From Arabidopsis thaliana (taxonomy: Eukaryota; Streptophyta; Magnoliopsida; Brassicales; Brassicaceae), in the NCBI RefSeq assembly GCF_000001735.4, contig NC_003075.7, positions 15,563,001 to 15,627,000 of the forward strand: DNA of 64,000 nucleotides, in the 5' to 3' direction. Position numbers and translations under genes: made by a program. The notes beneath the pieces were generated by a model. That model was not told the origin of the DNA, searched no databases, and worked only from the letters and a program-made list of their open reading frames with translations. Numbering within the stretch: the first letter of the stretch is position 1; each line of letters opens with the position of its first letter. Of the stretch, positions 10,859-23,002 are shown one piece after another.

Positions 10859-11586
10859 TTAAGAAGGAAGAACCTTCTTGACAATGTCTTCACTAAGAGC
10901 AGCAATCTGAGAATCCAAAGCTTTAATGGTTTCTTCTTTCTGACTCTCCAAGCTCGCCAAAGCTTCTTTTAGCTCTTCCTCCACCTTCTTCCTTCCCTCC
11001 GCTAGCTTCTCCTCGACTTCAACCTGCAAAAAAAATACACAATCCATTTACCAATTTCTTCACTCTGAGTGCATTGTTGTTTCTTTTATACCTGAGTCTC
11101 CTTCTTCATCTTGTTAAGCGCGGCGGCGATCTCAGCCCTAGCTGCTCTCATCACGGCGGCGGCTTGCTCATCGAGCTCCTTTACTTCAGTCGAAGTGTCC
11201 TTAACACTCGCGAGCTTCTCTTTGATGGAAGCGTCTCTTTGATCCATGAAGTTACCAAGCGGAGAGTAATAGACCTTGTCGAGAGCGAACATCAAGAAGA
11301 GAAACTCAACAACGATGATCGGAAGCGTGAGATTGAAATCGAAGAGCTGTGCTTTCTCCATCGCCTCCGCCATCGACGGAGGAGCGAAAGCGGCGATTAA
11401 AGCTAAGGATTTGGCGGTGGCGGAGGAGAGTGATAGTGCTTTGCTACGGAGATCGGTGGAGGAAGTGAGGGATTTGGGAATTTGGGGAAGTTTGGCGAAT
11501 TTGGGAATTTGGACTCGGTTTGGTTGTTGGTTGGATGACAGGGAGATTAGGGGTTTGGAGGAAGCCATTATCGAATTAGCAGCCAT
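10859..11586 (-). CDS. PDE334: Chloroplast ATP synthase subunit b' (CF0 subunit II)
   Basis: Exons 11586-11092 and 11023-10859 join in phase to 219 aa. The protein begins with a Ser-rich chloroplast transit peptide, then an Ala-rich hydrophobic thylakoid-transfer region ending PPSMAEA, the membrane anchor ([20 protein letters not shown], about 85-104), and a long charged helix to the C-terminus ([20 protein letters not shown]) ending VKKVLPS. That is the layout of the nucleus-encoded b' subunit (atpG, At4g32260), half of the peripheral stalk that keeps CF1 from rotating in the thylakoid ATP synthase. Mutants of this locus are pigment-defective. The start is the first of two close in-frame ATGs ([10 protein letters not shown]); the second would give 213 aa. 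Confidence 0.95.
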
Positions 11587-11794
11587 CGCCACACACACAG
11601 AGAAGAGCTTCGAGAGATGAGAAATGCTCAAAACTGTAATCTCTTTGGAGACGAATGGGAGAGAGAAGAGATTTGCTTAGGAATGTTATCTCTTCTCTTC
11701 GCCACACAAATAAGCTAAAGGCTGTGGTCGTCAGATTAAAATCAATGGAGCGGAAAATCAATTAAAAAGTAAATGATTGCGTTTTGGCCACAAA

Positions 11795-11832
11795 CGCAAA
11801 CACAAACGCAAACGCAAACGCAAACGCGAACG
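11795..11832. repeat. Short CAAACG hexamer repeat
   Basis: About six near-perfect copies of a hexamer (CAAACG, with CAAACA and CGAACG variants) lie about 220 bp upstream of the ATP synthase b' start codon, in its promoter region. Such short arrays vary in copy number easily. No function is evident. Confidence 0.75.
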
Positions 11833-12014
11833 CTGTACCAGATAAGGTTAAAATGGCTAAGACGGTAAGGTTGCAATTATATCCACTACAAACGTAAATA
11901 CACAATGCCTTATTCATTTTGCACACACACAACATCCAAGTTTGTATATAAACACCAAGATTAGGAAATCAAAATCTCTACAAGAATCAAATGATAGAAA
12001 AGGAGTGCTTTTTT

Positions 12015-13360
12015 TTAGGTTTCGGATATGAGTTTTTTTCTGTTCCACACATCCTTCTCGGAATTACACTTGAAACGAAACCTTGCAATGAGTTTGTTAA
12101 AAACTCTACTTGCAGTCACGTTTCTGTATTTAGTACCTCGTTGACTTGGCGTCGACTTGTAAGAGAGCAAACCTCCCAATACAGTTGCTAGAAAGCTTGG
12201 TTGGCTCCGAGGGATGGAGTCAACAACACCGTCTTCTTCAACTTCCCTTATTACGTTCTTTTTCCGGGTTTCCGGTGTGGTTGAGAACCTGATTGGTCCA
12301 AAAACATGTATTACTATGGAGATTCCGGATAATGAAATGCTAAAAACATTTTAACACCAAAAGTTCTTACAGTTTGAGTTGTTTGAAAGAAGAAACACGG
12401 GGTGTCTTGCTCTTATGCTTCACCATTAACATGCAGTAGTTTGAGATATGGCGGATGAACCGAAGCTGAATGATGGCAGATAAAACACATTATAGAGCAT
12501 CAAAACAAAGCACTATGTTGTCAAAACTAAACTGGACTATAACAATCTACATAATCCAGGTTAGAGACTCTAGCTACCCAAATGCATCGTTCTACGACAT
12601 CACATGTAAAGATGAAATAATATCATAAGCATAGACTCTTTGATGTATTCAAGTGATAAAGAAAGAGTAAAAGGGTAACCTGATCGCCGTCTTTAATGCC
12701 AAATTCAGTGAGGTACTCAGACTCATTAATCAATCTTTTATCTTCATAAGATAAGCAGAATTGTCCCCAAACATGCGGCCTTTATAATCACAGGGTAAAA
12801 ATAGGATCATCAAGAATCATTTAGCAGTTACTTATCCTAATATAGACACAAAATCGGAATCATTATAAGAATAACTCAAGTCAAAGAATCAGAGATGGTA
12901 CCATGAGATCTTGCCAGGGCCTGAGATGGGCAAGTGAGAAAACGCAGCTTCTACTGCCATCTTGAGCTCCCCTACTGTCGCTGTCTTCAACACTTGAATA
13001 CCTACAAATCCAAATTACGCTTAAAGGGAATTGTACTAAATCACAAATTCAGAAACCAGTCAAATTTCTCTGGACAACCTCAAACGAAACAACACAGAAA
13101 AAACTAGAATTCGTTGTAAAGCAATAACTTTTAGTTCTTTTGAGCAAACATTCTTAGTTAACATATAAAATTTAATGGTAAAAGCAAGTAGGAGATGAGT
13201 AATGGGTACCAAAGGAAGATCCATCAAGCTTGAGAACAGTGAGTTTGATGGGCTCTTCAGGCATCTGATTATAATTGAAACTCCTCCGACGAGGGAGTCC
13301 ATCGATTAGCCGGAGAGGCGAGAGAGACGCAGCCAAAGAGCGGCGTGGTGGAACGTCCAT
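12015..13360 (-). CDS. Ubiquitin-like domain protein related to U11/U12 snRNP 25K
   Basis: Five exons on the minus strand (13360-13210, 13001-12902, 12779-12680, 12465-12371, 12288-12015) join in phase to 239 aa, matching At4g32270. Residues 1-36 are Arg/Ser/Pro-rich. A ubiquitin-like fold follows at about 37-130 (IKLTVLKLDGSSFG, TVGELKMAVEAAF, LSYEDKRLINESEYLTEFGI, DGDQLRFIRHI). This order and wording resemble the 25K protein of the minor (U12-type) spliceosome. The C-terminal 100 residues are basic and Ser/Thr-rich, with no domain recognised. A spliceosome role for this paralogue is inference. Exon 4 would run into a stop if its GTAAGA donor were ignored, giving a shorter isoform. Confidence 0.88.
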
Positions 13361-13649
13361 AGATTGATTATTGAGAAAATTTGATTTTCCCGGGCTAAGA
13401 CATCTACTTCCAAGATTTTTGGCGACGGAGTAGGAGAAATCAGAGCTTGAGTTGGGTCAGAGTGGAAGATTGATACCATGAGCATGGGAAGAGGATGAGG
13501 AAGGGGAATATACTTTGAAGGAAATCATGGTTAAGGGATCTCTGCTTTTTTACCGGCGAGAGAATGTTTTGCTTTTGAAGAAGGTATGGAACACGATTAC
13601 AAATACAATTATATGATATATAAAACAACTCAGAAGGATGTAGCAACAA

Positions 13650-13722
13650 GCACCCATGGCCTAATGGATAAGGCGCTTGACTTCTAATCAAGCGATTGTG
13701 GGTTCGAGTCCCACTGGGTGTG
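13650..13722 (+). tRNA. tRNA-Arg (UCU)
   Basis: This 73-nt cloverleaf has acceptor strands GCACCCA and TGGGTGT, a D arm with TAATGGATAA, an anticodon stem CTTGA/TCAAG around loop CTTCTAA with anticodon TCT (13683-13685), and a T arm with GGTTCGAGTCC. No intron is present. A T-run begins at 13726, right after the 3' end, as expected for an RNA polymerase III terminator. It lies on the plus strand between two minus-strand genes. Confidence 0.95.
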
Positions 13723-14194
13723 CTCTTTTTTTCTTTTCTAGTACTTGCAATTTTAACCGTTGAAGTAATTATTTTTGCTTTCACCGAGCTCTTTGCAAGA
13801 ATGCCTAGTACCAAATCATCATTGAACGCTTTAAAAGAAGCAGTTGTATAATTACAGTCATCCTTTTCTCAAGTGTGTATAATAATACTACATATATACA
13901 ATGAAAAGAAGCAGTTGTATAAATTAGAGTCAGTAGATCTCAAAAAAATAGAAAATCAGTTTTGTCCATAGTCTAATCTTTCGCCTTGTTGAAAACTGAA
14001 GAAGAACAAGACGCAAGTTCAAAAAATTAGGCCTTTCATTATTAATACTACTCTAAAGTCACCTCCAAAACCAAAAGCTCAACACTCTATCTCCACTTGA
14101 ACACTACTAGTCAACAACTTTTCCTTAAACTAATGAGCCTTTATCATCACTAGGCCACTCATGTTTTCTTTGGCTTTTCTTTGTTTTGGACTTG
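13723..14194. other. Spacer between tRNA and UGNT1 3' end
   Basis: AT-rich spacer. Its right part (about 14030-14194) is probably the 3'UTR of UGNT1. Nothing else seen. Confidence 0.5.
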
Positions 14195-16689
14195 TTACCT
14201 CCCGATGATCTTATAATATGCATATAAACCTGACCCGAAGAAACCAAAAAGCTGTCCAATCACATTCATCTGTGTAAATGAACCAAAAAAGAAAGGTAGT
14301 GAGATGTAGCAAACGTAGATGCCGATTTTAGGTTCAATGGAATAATAGGAATGTTGAAGAAAATTACCAGGTCGAATGGGAGTCCTCCAAAGAGCATCCA
14401 GCCTAGTCCAACCGTGAATAGATCCTGCAACGATGATATAATGTTCAAAGTCTCTCCTTGGCAGATTAGTTTCACATTTTTCTTTTGTACAGGAGATACT
14501 AATAAAGTGAAACCAACCTTCATATTGCCACAAATTGTCTGCGTCAAAGCTGAATTGAGAGTGGTGTTAAGGAAAATGCAGTAGTTTAAGACGAAAGCCA
14601 GCACGCACGAGCAGAGTAATACAACCTGGGTGAGAACATAACAGAAAAAGAGATCATCAGTATCACAAACGCAAAGTGGACAGATATAAGGCAAATAATG
14701 ATTTACGGTACCATGAAACCAGGAGTTAAGAGGTGAGGAAAGTTAATTGTCTTCTCCAAGTCACCGCAAATAAATGTCCAAATCATCAATATAGGTCCGC
14801 ATATAATTCCTATCATTGAAAATCTCACAAATTCAAAGCAAGTCTTGAGTGTTTAGGGTCAATTTAGTTATCTGTTTAGTTTATATTACCATTGGACCAC
14901 ATAAGGCCAAAGCTATTCAAGCCACTTGATTTACCTGGAGAACCAGACATTAGAATTGGGTAAGAGAGATTTCACTCTGGCAGGAGGACATGTAGTAAAA
15001 CAATTTATTCAGAGAGCGAGTAACTAGTGTACCAGTACGGGCAATGGTTGCTAGATATACTGCTGTTGATATGTTGGCTAAGAAAACAACACCATATCCA
15101 TAAAAGTCAAATGACAAGTCCCTAGCTCCAGCAAAAAATGCGCCAAGCAAGATAATACCAACACTGACATCAATTTTACAAGAGTTTAGTTGTGCATGTA
15201 AGAGTCAAGGAGCATGATTCTCCTTTTAGAGGTAATAACATGTGCATACTTTTTCATGGAGGGACTTAAAGCACCATACCACATAAGCCTCTGGGGCATG
15301 TAACATACAGAATAAACGTAGAGCTACAATTATCTCTCGCAAACTCCTAAATCCTAATTCTTGTCTATTTTGATCAAACATAAGGAGTTATTTCTTCCTA
15401 AGAGATACTATTAAACCCAGAATCTGAATACTTCAGGAAATTATCAAATTCAACAGTGAAAAGATATCAATTTTGCACGAACAGAAACTACAGTATGGAA
15501 GAAAGAAAAAAAAAGTGATTTACCTTCCAATGATAGACCGTGTATATCTCTGACCTGTGAGCATGTACTCAATCACCATAGTAAATGCCACAGTAGTACG
15601 CCTAAGCGTGGTATACATGGGAACATTTACCCCTCTAACAGATGCCATAGAGGCTAGCTTTCAAGAGATACACATCGAACAAATTTGTGATCAGTTACTA
15701 TCTACGAAATCCAAACAGCAGTAAAAAAAATGCCAAAATAATTCAGTAAAATGGTTACCATGTACAAAAGATATGCTATTGCTAGAGGAAGGGTGTGAAA
15801 CAATGTCTTCACTGGCACAAAGGTTGAGGCACTATCAATAGAAAAAGAATCAGCAGCTGTGAAAGAGATGATCTTCCTGCGCCTCAAAGCATATAGAAAT
15901 AAGCTAGAGGAAACCATCTGTGGAAAACAAAAGTGTCCAGCTATTTTAGATATTGACAAATTTCTGTAGAGAATGAAAATATGAGTCTCACAGATCATAA
16001 GTGAGACGGAAAAACAGAATCTCTGTACTAAACCTGGAATAGCGTGATAACGTTCACACACGGAAAATCATAGGAAGACAGAGCTGCTTTATTGAACAGC
16101 ACAAGCATAACTGTGAATCAACATCCAACAAAAAAACAAATGTCAACCCCGAGGCACATCTGATTACAACAAAACAGTGAACCATGTTCGTATTTGCCAC
16201 ATTTCAGTAACAACTACACAATGAGATTTCCCAAGACTACTCAACAATGCGATTGTGTAGGTGAGGTAACTGAATCATAGGAAAACTGGAAGGCGTTCTG
16301 ATCAATATCGATGTACAAATGTAAGACGAAGAATTTCGGAATGAGTGAACATTGACAAAGCAAACAAATCCCAATCTTCATCACGATATGGTTGCATCAA
16401 TATCAGCCAAAATCCGGAATTGAATCTAAACACGAACTACGGAATCCAGAGAATCGAATCCGAGAAAACACCAGAACTGGACTCTACTCCAAAACACGTG
16501 ATTCGAATCAATGATACAAGTGAAATCGAGGAAATTACCAGCACAAGCCATGTAAGAAAGAGCAGCATAAGCTCCACGTTTGGTCATGGCAGATCCTTTG
16601 AAAAGCCGATCATCGACACCTTTACCATCGCTATCATTCTCACCGGCGAGGGGAGGATCGGAAACCGGAAGGACAGGATTATTCCTCAT
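14195..16689 (-). CDS. UGNT1: UGNT1, Golgi UDP-GlcNAc transporter
   Basis: Ten exons join in phase to 344 aa: 16689-16539, 16110-16034, 15917-15759, 15657-15524, 15163-15033, 14934-14890, 14809-14712, 14625-14518, 14424-14368 and 14269-14195. The cytosolic N-terminus (MRNNPVLPVSDPPLAGEND) is followed by about ten hydrophobic segments in the drug/metabolite transporter fold of SLC35-type nucleotide-sugar carriers. Recognisable stretches are MLVLFNKAALSSYDFP, TLRRTTVAFTMVIEYML and LNYCIFLNTTLNSALTQTICGN. The length and sequence agree with At4g32272, reported to move UDP-N-acetylglucosamine into the Golgi for N-glycan branching. The C-terminus ends in a short YKIIGR tail. The substrate is known from the family member, not visible in the sequence. 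Confidence 0.92.
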
Positions 16690-16704
16690 CGTCGAGAGAG
16701 GTAG

Positions 16705-16786
16705 ACTCTCTCCACGCTCCTCGTCTTCGTCTTCGTTCGCCGTCTACTCTCTCCACGCTCCTCGTCTTCGTCTTCGTTCGCCGTCT
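16705..16786. repeat. 41-bp perfect tandem duplication in the UGNT1 leader
   Basis: Two adjacent 41-bp units (16705-16745 and 16746-16786), each starting ACTCTCTCCACG and rich in TCTTCG, are identical over their whole length. They lie 15-97 bases upstream of the UGNT1 start codon, in its probable 5'UTR. The identity suggests a recent slip event; copy number may differ between accessions. Confidence 0.9.
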
Positions 16787-16921
16787 CTTTGAGACTTTGT
16801 TCTCCTCCAACCACCGGAGAAATTAGCGTCACCGAAAGAATGATACTGACCGTAGAGGACACGGGAAACGTTTGAGTAAACACACCTCTGTTTTTTTGCA
16901 ATCATTATCAAAGAGGGAATG

Positions 16922-16985
16922 TCACGTGTTTTTCTATTTGTGGGTCAAGGCCCACATTATTTTAAGCCCATTTAAAGTTTGGGCT
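16922..16985 (-). promoter_or_regulatory. UGNT1 promoter: G-box and GGCCCA/GCCCA motifs
   Basis: Upstream of UGNT1 are CACGTG (16923-16928), GGCCCA (16948), GCCCA (16965) and TGGGCT (16979). These fit site II/TCP-type and G-box elements. Assignment is by motif only. Confidence 0.45.
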
Positions 16986-16989
16986 AAAC

Positions 16990-19900
16990 GTGATTGTTCG
17001 ATTATGAACTAAGGCCTTGATTGGTGTAGCTTTTTTAGTTGCCTGTCCCCATGCTTATGTACGGCATTGGAAAAAGCTGGGTCATGACAAAAATATTACT
17101 TTTTGTGTAACTGAGAGATTCGGGATTTCTGGAAGAATCACGTGTTAGTAATTTTCATCTAATGTTTTCATAGTGATTAGTGAACCATTATAATTAAAAT
17201 CGCAGTGAAAGTTTTAGAATTAGAACAATAACATGAATCACATGGTGCATATGGTGTGGTAGAACCCCAATAAATTAACTTCTAGAATATGGTGTGGTAA
17301 AAACCAACACTTTCAGAGAAACTGGGGTTTATTTTATTCATCATAATGATTATGGCGCTACCTTTTTCTTAGCTTTTGAGCTACGTTCATGTACAAGTTA
17401 TACATATATAAAATGTTCCAAGAAAAATTGTAAGAGAAATAACTTTAATCGCAATTTTATAGAACTCACCAAACTATCATCTATAACGAGTTAACATGTT
17501 GCCAGTTTGAATCAAGAAGCTTGGATGATGAATGAATGGATCGGTTTGTGGTACAATTCTTAAAATTGTAGTAGAGGAGACAGAGAAAAAACATGATAAG
17601 ACTTTGGTATTTACAACTTGACGGAGACAAGACAGTAAGCCAAATCTGTCACAAAAACACTCAAACTCTTTTCTCAGTGTTTTGAGTTTAAAGAGAGACT
17701 TATTCACTTCCCCTTTCGTAACACTTATTTGTCTCCCAACCAAACAGTTTCTGTCCTTTCCCTTGTCCTCCCACGTGCATCTTTATATCTCATGACTTTT
17801 CGTTTCTAGATCTTGAATAATGTCTTAGTGGATTAGGTTTGTTGTCGGTAAATTAGGTGACCGTTTTTTTCTTATATTTGGAAGATCGCGGGATGAAGCA
17901 GATACTGAGTTTCAGGGCATACACACCTAATTTGAAAATCATTGTTAGTCCAATTTCACTTTAATCTTGTTTACAAAAAAATTGATCTGAAAATGTTGAT
18001 GGGATAAGTAAAAATGTAAGTTTTGCTAGTAGTCATGATATAATAATAGCAAAACCAGATCAATTTTGAGCAAAAGGAAGAAACAAAAAACAGATCGATC
18101 CCACGAGCAAGACTAAGTGTAAAGTGGTTCCCACAAGAGCCATATGGATATGGTCCTTCAACTTTTAAAGCCCATTACTTCAGTGGTCGACCCGACATTA
18201 CGCCACGAGTAGTCACGCACGCACGACTCCGTTCACGTGACATTCACGTTGATATTTCCCCCTCTACTCTCTTCTGCTTGGTTGATCTAAAAAACATGAA
18301 GAGACCAACCTAATTTCATATTAATATATGATATAGACTTCATACTCAACAGTCACTTTCGTAATCCAAATCCATATCTTACGAAATTAGTTCTTAATAA
18401 AGGTTGTGGATTAAGTTATAATATTGTGTTAAGAGTTAAGACACAGCATATAACCTTGTACCAACAGTGCTTTATTCTTAAATGGAAACAAAACATATGT
18501 CAATGTCAAGCATACAGCTAAAATATCATTATCTAATATTAAGAGTAAAACAAGATAATTAAAAATTGAAACAACACCATATTTTTATAGCTTTACTTAT
18601 CGTATTTTTCTAGTCTTCATGGTAATTGTGTTGCTTTATTTTGTTTATAAATGAATTTGGTTCGACCAGATAGTCTAATATCAGTTTTTAAACACTGGTT
18701 TTAATAAAATCATATGTCGGCAATTCAACCTGTTACGTTGTATGATTGTATCCTAGTCAAATAGGGGAGGAGGTACTAGTCGTTTCAATTAGTTTACGTA
18801 ATCAATCCAAAGAAACTATAAGCTATAAAGATCCTCAATTTGTTGGTTACAATAAAAACAACAGTTGTCAAAATTTATGTTTATAAAAAGTAATAACTAT
18901 GTTCCTTCCCATATAGAGCAAAGTACCTCAGGATAGGCAAACCGTACTTAATAGCCCTTATTCATAATTTGATCCAACTCTTCCCCACAAAATTGCAACT
19001 GATGAAGTCAATACTTGTATAGTGAGTCAAGCTATAAATGTCTAGTGATAGTTTTGTCTCTTAAAAGGTTAACAAAAGTTATGACAAGCTGAAAAATCAG
19101 AGTTTGCTAGGAGTATTACTTACAGTTATCAGTTTAAGTATCACATTTATAGTATTGTATACAATGATTCTTAAATTCCACCTTTTCCGTGCGAAACCAA
19201 ATTTTCTATTGGAAACATAGAATGTAAACAAAAATATGGGACGTTGTCCGTTCCAACATTAACCAAACTTGTCTATTACTAATATTCGTGTTGGTTTGAT
19301 GTTGGATGTCTAAATTCGTTGAATCATGTGTCTCTTGACGAAATATGCATCTTCTTATTTCTTAGTATAGATGCACTTTATCATTCTTTTAGTACATGCT
19401 TAATTTTTTTTTTTAAAATATGTTGATTGTCATATTGCCAAAAGTATGAATTAAAGACGCACATCTAACACAAGTTAGCAGCCGTAAATCCTTCCATAAA
19501 TTTATTTTGCAAGTTTTGCTCATTATATAATGAGCGGAATTTATGATATAATCGTTTGTAATAATGTTATGTTTTGATCAAAATTTGAAATTAAAAGTAG
19601 GTGAGAACTTGTTATACAGTGTAGATAAGGTGGATCTTGAATATAAAAATAAAATTTATAAGATGTATTTAAAGCAGAAAAGCATAAAACTTTAGATAAA
19701 ATAATGTAAAAATGTGTTAGCATCAATGTTGGGATATTGGCCGACCCGAACTTAATCAATGTCGGAAGCCATTACTTCTCTCCCAAAAGACCTTTTTCCT
19801 TCGGAGAACTAGGAACTTCCTCACTACCTTTCGCTTAACGTGAAAGCCATAAATTTCATATATTCATAAAAATCAGAAAATCTAAAACTGTTTAGTATCA

Positions 19901-20340
19901 CCTGTTTTTGGTATAGACTATTGGTTTTGTGTTACTTCCTAAACTATATGATTTCGTACTTCATTGGATCTTATAGAGATGAATATTCGTAAAAAGATAA
20001 GTTATCTGGTGAAACGTTACTTCAGTCATGTTGGGTCTAGATTTACATACTACTATGAAACATTTTAAGATAATAATTATCCTAGCCAACTATATGTTCT
20101 ATATTATGGGCCAAGAAGATATAGAACTAAAAGTTCAGAATTTAACGATATAAATTACTAGTATATTCTAATACTTGAATGATTACTGTTTTAGTTGTTT
20201 AGAATAAATAGTAGCGTGTTGGTTAAGATACCATCTATCCACATCTATATTTGTGTGGGTTACATAAAATGTACATAATATTATATACATATATATGTAT
20301 ATTTTTGATAAAGCCATATATTACTCCTTGACCTCTGCCC
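16990..20340. other. Long intergenic region upstream of IAA29
   Basis: This is about 3.3 kb of AT-rich DNA without a convincing gene. G-box cores (CACGTG) occur at about 17139, 17772-17777 and 18234-18239, the last two 2.2-2.7 kb before IAA29. IAA29 is a known target of phytochrome-interacting bHLH factors, which bind G-boxes, so these are candidate sites. The short open frame at 17477-17743 has no coding character I trust. Confidence 0.5.
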
Positions 20341-20353
20341 CCATTTCCTTTTA

Positions 20354-20363
20354 CTATAAATAG
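20354..20363 (+). promoter_or_regulatory. TATA box of IAA29
   Basis: CTATAAATAG lies about 120 bp upstream of the IAA29 start codon, which leaves a leader of roughly 90 bases if transcription starts 30 bp downstream. Position and wording fit a plant TATA box. Confidence 0.65.
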
Positions 20364-20478
20364 GAATACTCATGATCCTCTAATTCAGCAATCAACACCA
20401 ACGAACACAACCTTTTCCAAAGCCAATAATAAAAGAACAAAAGCTTTTAGTTTCATCAAAGACGAAGCTGCCTTAGAA

Positions 20479-21628
20479 ATGGAGTTGGATCTTGGTCTAT
20501 CTCTTTCACCTCATAAATCTTCCAAGTTAGGGTTTAACTTTGACCTCAACAAGCATTGTGCGATCGAGGGTGCTGCGTCTTGTTTGGGTACCGAAAAACT
20601 GCGTTTTGAGGCGACGTTTGGGTTAGGGAATGTGGAGGAAAATTGTTATATGCCAAAACAGCGTTTGTTTGCCTTGAATGGCCAGCCCAACGAGGAAGAC
20701 GAAGATCCTCTGGAATCCGAGTCTTCAATAGTTTACGAGTGAGTACCTTGACTATTTTAGTATTTGACAACAATTAGGTTAAAGTAGTTACATCTAGTAT
20801 TATTATATAATAAATGACTCCGTAGTTTTCAAAAATGTTATGATGTTGTAGACTTGTAGTTAACTCAATGGAGAGGCATAATTTGTATTTTTTTGTAACA
20901 TATAATTAATTTTAATATTTAGTGATGAGGAGGAAAATAGCGAAGTTGTTGGATGGCCACCAGTAAAAACATGTATGATAAAGTATGGTAGTTATCATCA
21001 TCGTCATATTCGTAATCACCATCATTGCCCGTATCATCATCGTGGTAGGAGGATCACGGCGATGAACAACAACATATCTAATCCAACAACGGCTACTGTG
21101 GGATCATCATCTTCTTCGTCAATATCATCAAGATCATCAATGTATGTTAAGGTTAAGATGGATGGTGTGGCAATAGCAAGAAAAGTGGATATCAAGCTTT
21201 TTAACTCTTACGAGTCCCTCACTAACTCCTTGATCACTATGTTTACCGAATGTAAGTACTAATTACGTTTATCAAAATCTAGAGTAAGAAACCTATAAAC
21301 AATTGAAAATAGAACGTAACTTTTTACTACTATTGAATCTAATTTTGGGTTATCAGATGAAGATTGCGACAGAGAAGATACAAATTATACATTCACCTTC
21401 CAAGGGAAAGAGGGTGACTGGCTACTTCGAGGGGATGTTACATGGAAGTAAGTTTACTTCTCTATATTTCAAGAAAAATGACTTATTGAGTAATGACTAC
21501 TATACTCTCTTTCTTATATATTGATACTTAACTTGTTGTTTTGGTTTTGTAGGATCTTTGCGGAATCTGTTCATCGGATATCAATAATTAGAGATCGACC
21601 GTGTGCATATACAAGATGTTTGTTTTAA
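20479..21628 (+). CDS. IAA29: IAA29, Aux/IAA transcriptional repressor
   Basis: Exons 20479-20738, 20923-21251, 21357-21447 and 21553-21628 join in phase to 251 aa. Domain I is at the very N-terminus (LDLGLSLS, an EAR-type LxLxL that recruits TOPLESS). The domain II degron core VGWPPV lies at 96-101 and lets auxin-TIR1 trigger turnover. A His-rich linker follows (YHHRHIRNHHHCPYHHRG) and then a serine run. Domains III/IV form a PB1 fold (MYVKVKMDGVAIARKVDI, then the YTFTFQGKEGDWLLRGDV segment) that pairs with auxin response factors. The protein acts in the nucleus. The degron is shorter on its flanks than in many Aux/IAAs. IAA29 is known as a shade and PIF-induced family member. Confidence 0.96.
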
Positions 21629-22700
21629 GGATAGGCGTTCAAATCGGACCATTATTTTTTATTTTGTAATTAAAATGTCTATCATTTGATTAAATTTCCA
21701 CTCGATCTTTTTCCTCTATTCTTCTAGTTCTTAGTATCAAATCCAATGGTTTATAATCTGTTGTTATCTGATCCATGGCTAACACATGGACAAAAAGCTA
21801 AAGAAAATTCAAAAGTAAAAAAAACTCATGAATTGTCAAAGACAGACTAGCTGATAATAATTAAGATGTTAGACTTTTTGTGTGTACCGAATTGATTTTT
21901 TTTTCATAGACTTGTTTGATTGAGAAACCATAAGAATGTAATGGTTGCGGACGTCCGGGTTTTACACAAGTAAGTATGTCACTTTATGTGATTCAAGAGA
22001 TTTCCAAGTAATTAAATTTTGGTTTGAATTAGATCGGAGTACGATTTTAAATTGTGAGTAAACAAGGGGAAAAAAAAAAGCATGAGTAAACAGAAAAAAA
22101 ATGACATAAAAACTGATACATTTCTTAAACAATTTAATTAGCTGAATAGCTGATAACAAAATTTAAAATGAATATTATTGATCTTAGCTTAAAATGCGTA
22201 ATTTAGATTAAAATATTAATCAATAATGAATGATATATAAGAAAATCTTTTATTAAAATGGTTATTATATTTACAATTTGCATAAAATTATATCATAAGT
22301 TTATAATCTTTAAATTAAATAATATGACAAACATAATCTTTATATAAGGAAAATAGATATTTTAGTGAAATTTAGAGAAACACAACTTTAGATCTACTAA
22401 AGTTATGAATGAAACAATCAAACAACTGTAAAAAGATCCCTACAAAAATTGAAAATTATTTAATTACCAAACAAAACAAAAAGAAAAGACATCTTCACCG
22501 ATACGTTCGGTGTTCAGACTTGAGTCTCTCTCGGACACACGGCTCCCGTCAATCCCGGTCACAAACCAAACCTTCGCATCTCTATCTGTCTCTTCAGATC
22601 GACGGCTCTAATCACTCCACGTCAGCTTGGACTCATAACTCTCTTATTAAATTGGTGTCTCTCTGTCTTTAGACACTTCATTTTGACTGGTTCGGCGAAT
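21629..22700. other. Spacer between IAA29 and CAP1
   Basis: AT-rich spacer (about 1.07 kb). From about 22500 to 23002 the sequence becomes CT-rich (TCTCTC, CTTCTTC runs), which looks like the leader and core promoter of the clathrin adaptor gene. Confidence 0.5.
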
Positions 22701-23002
22701 CTGCTCCTTTAGTCATCTTCTCTTTTGAGAAAAGATAGATCTTCTTCACCTTCTTCATTGATCTCAGATCCCGATCCCGTCTCCTTATCTTCCGCCGGCG
22801 ACTTCTTCATTTTTCTCTTCTACCTACCACCTCTTAATCATTCTCTCTCCCCCCGCAGATCTAGCGAATCGGTATTTATCTCCAAAGAAAAATTCAATCA
22901 CAATTTCTCGTTGGATTCTCCATTAATTTCTCAACCAAATTGCTACTTTTTCTTTTGTTTGTGGTTTTTGAAGAATTCGAATCCTTAAGTAGTAGTGGAA
23001 TC

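Noticed and set aside
11276-11620. Plus-strand frame of 114 codons across the ATP synthase b' gene
   Set aside because: Complement of the transit-peptide and stalk coding exon, which is well identified on the minus strand.
13440-13814. Minus-strand open frame of 124 codons over the tRNA-Arg gene
   Set aside because: It reads through the tRNA complement (the GTRTHNRLIRSQAPYP pattern is typical of antisense tRNA translation) and has no intron or family support.
17477-17743. Minus-strand 88-codon frame in the IAA29 upstream region
   Set aside because: No splice partners, no recognisable composition bias and no repeated motif; chance-length frame in a 3.3-kb spacer.
22725-22988. Open frame of 87 codons upstream of CAP1
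   Set aside because: It starts at TTG, not ATG, and lies in the CT-rich leader; the peptide is low-complexity.
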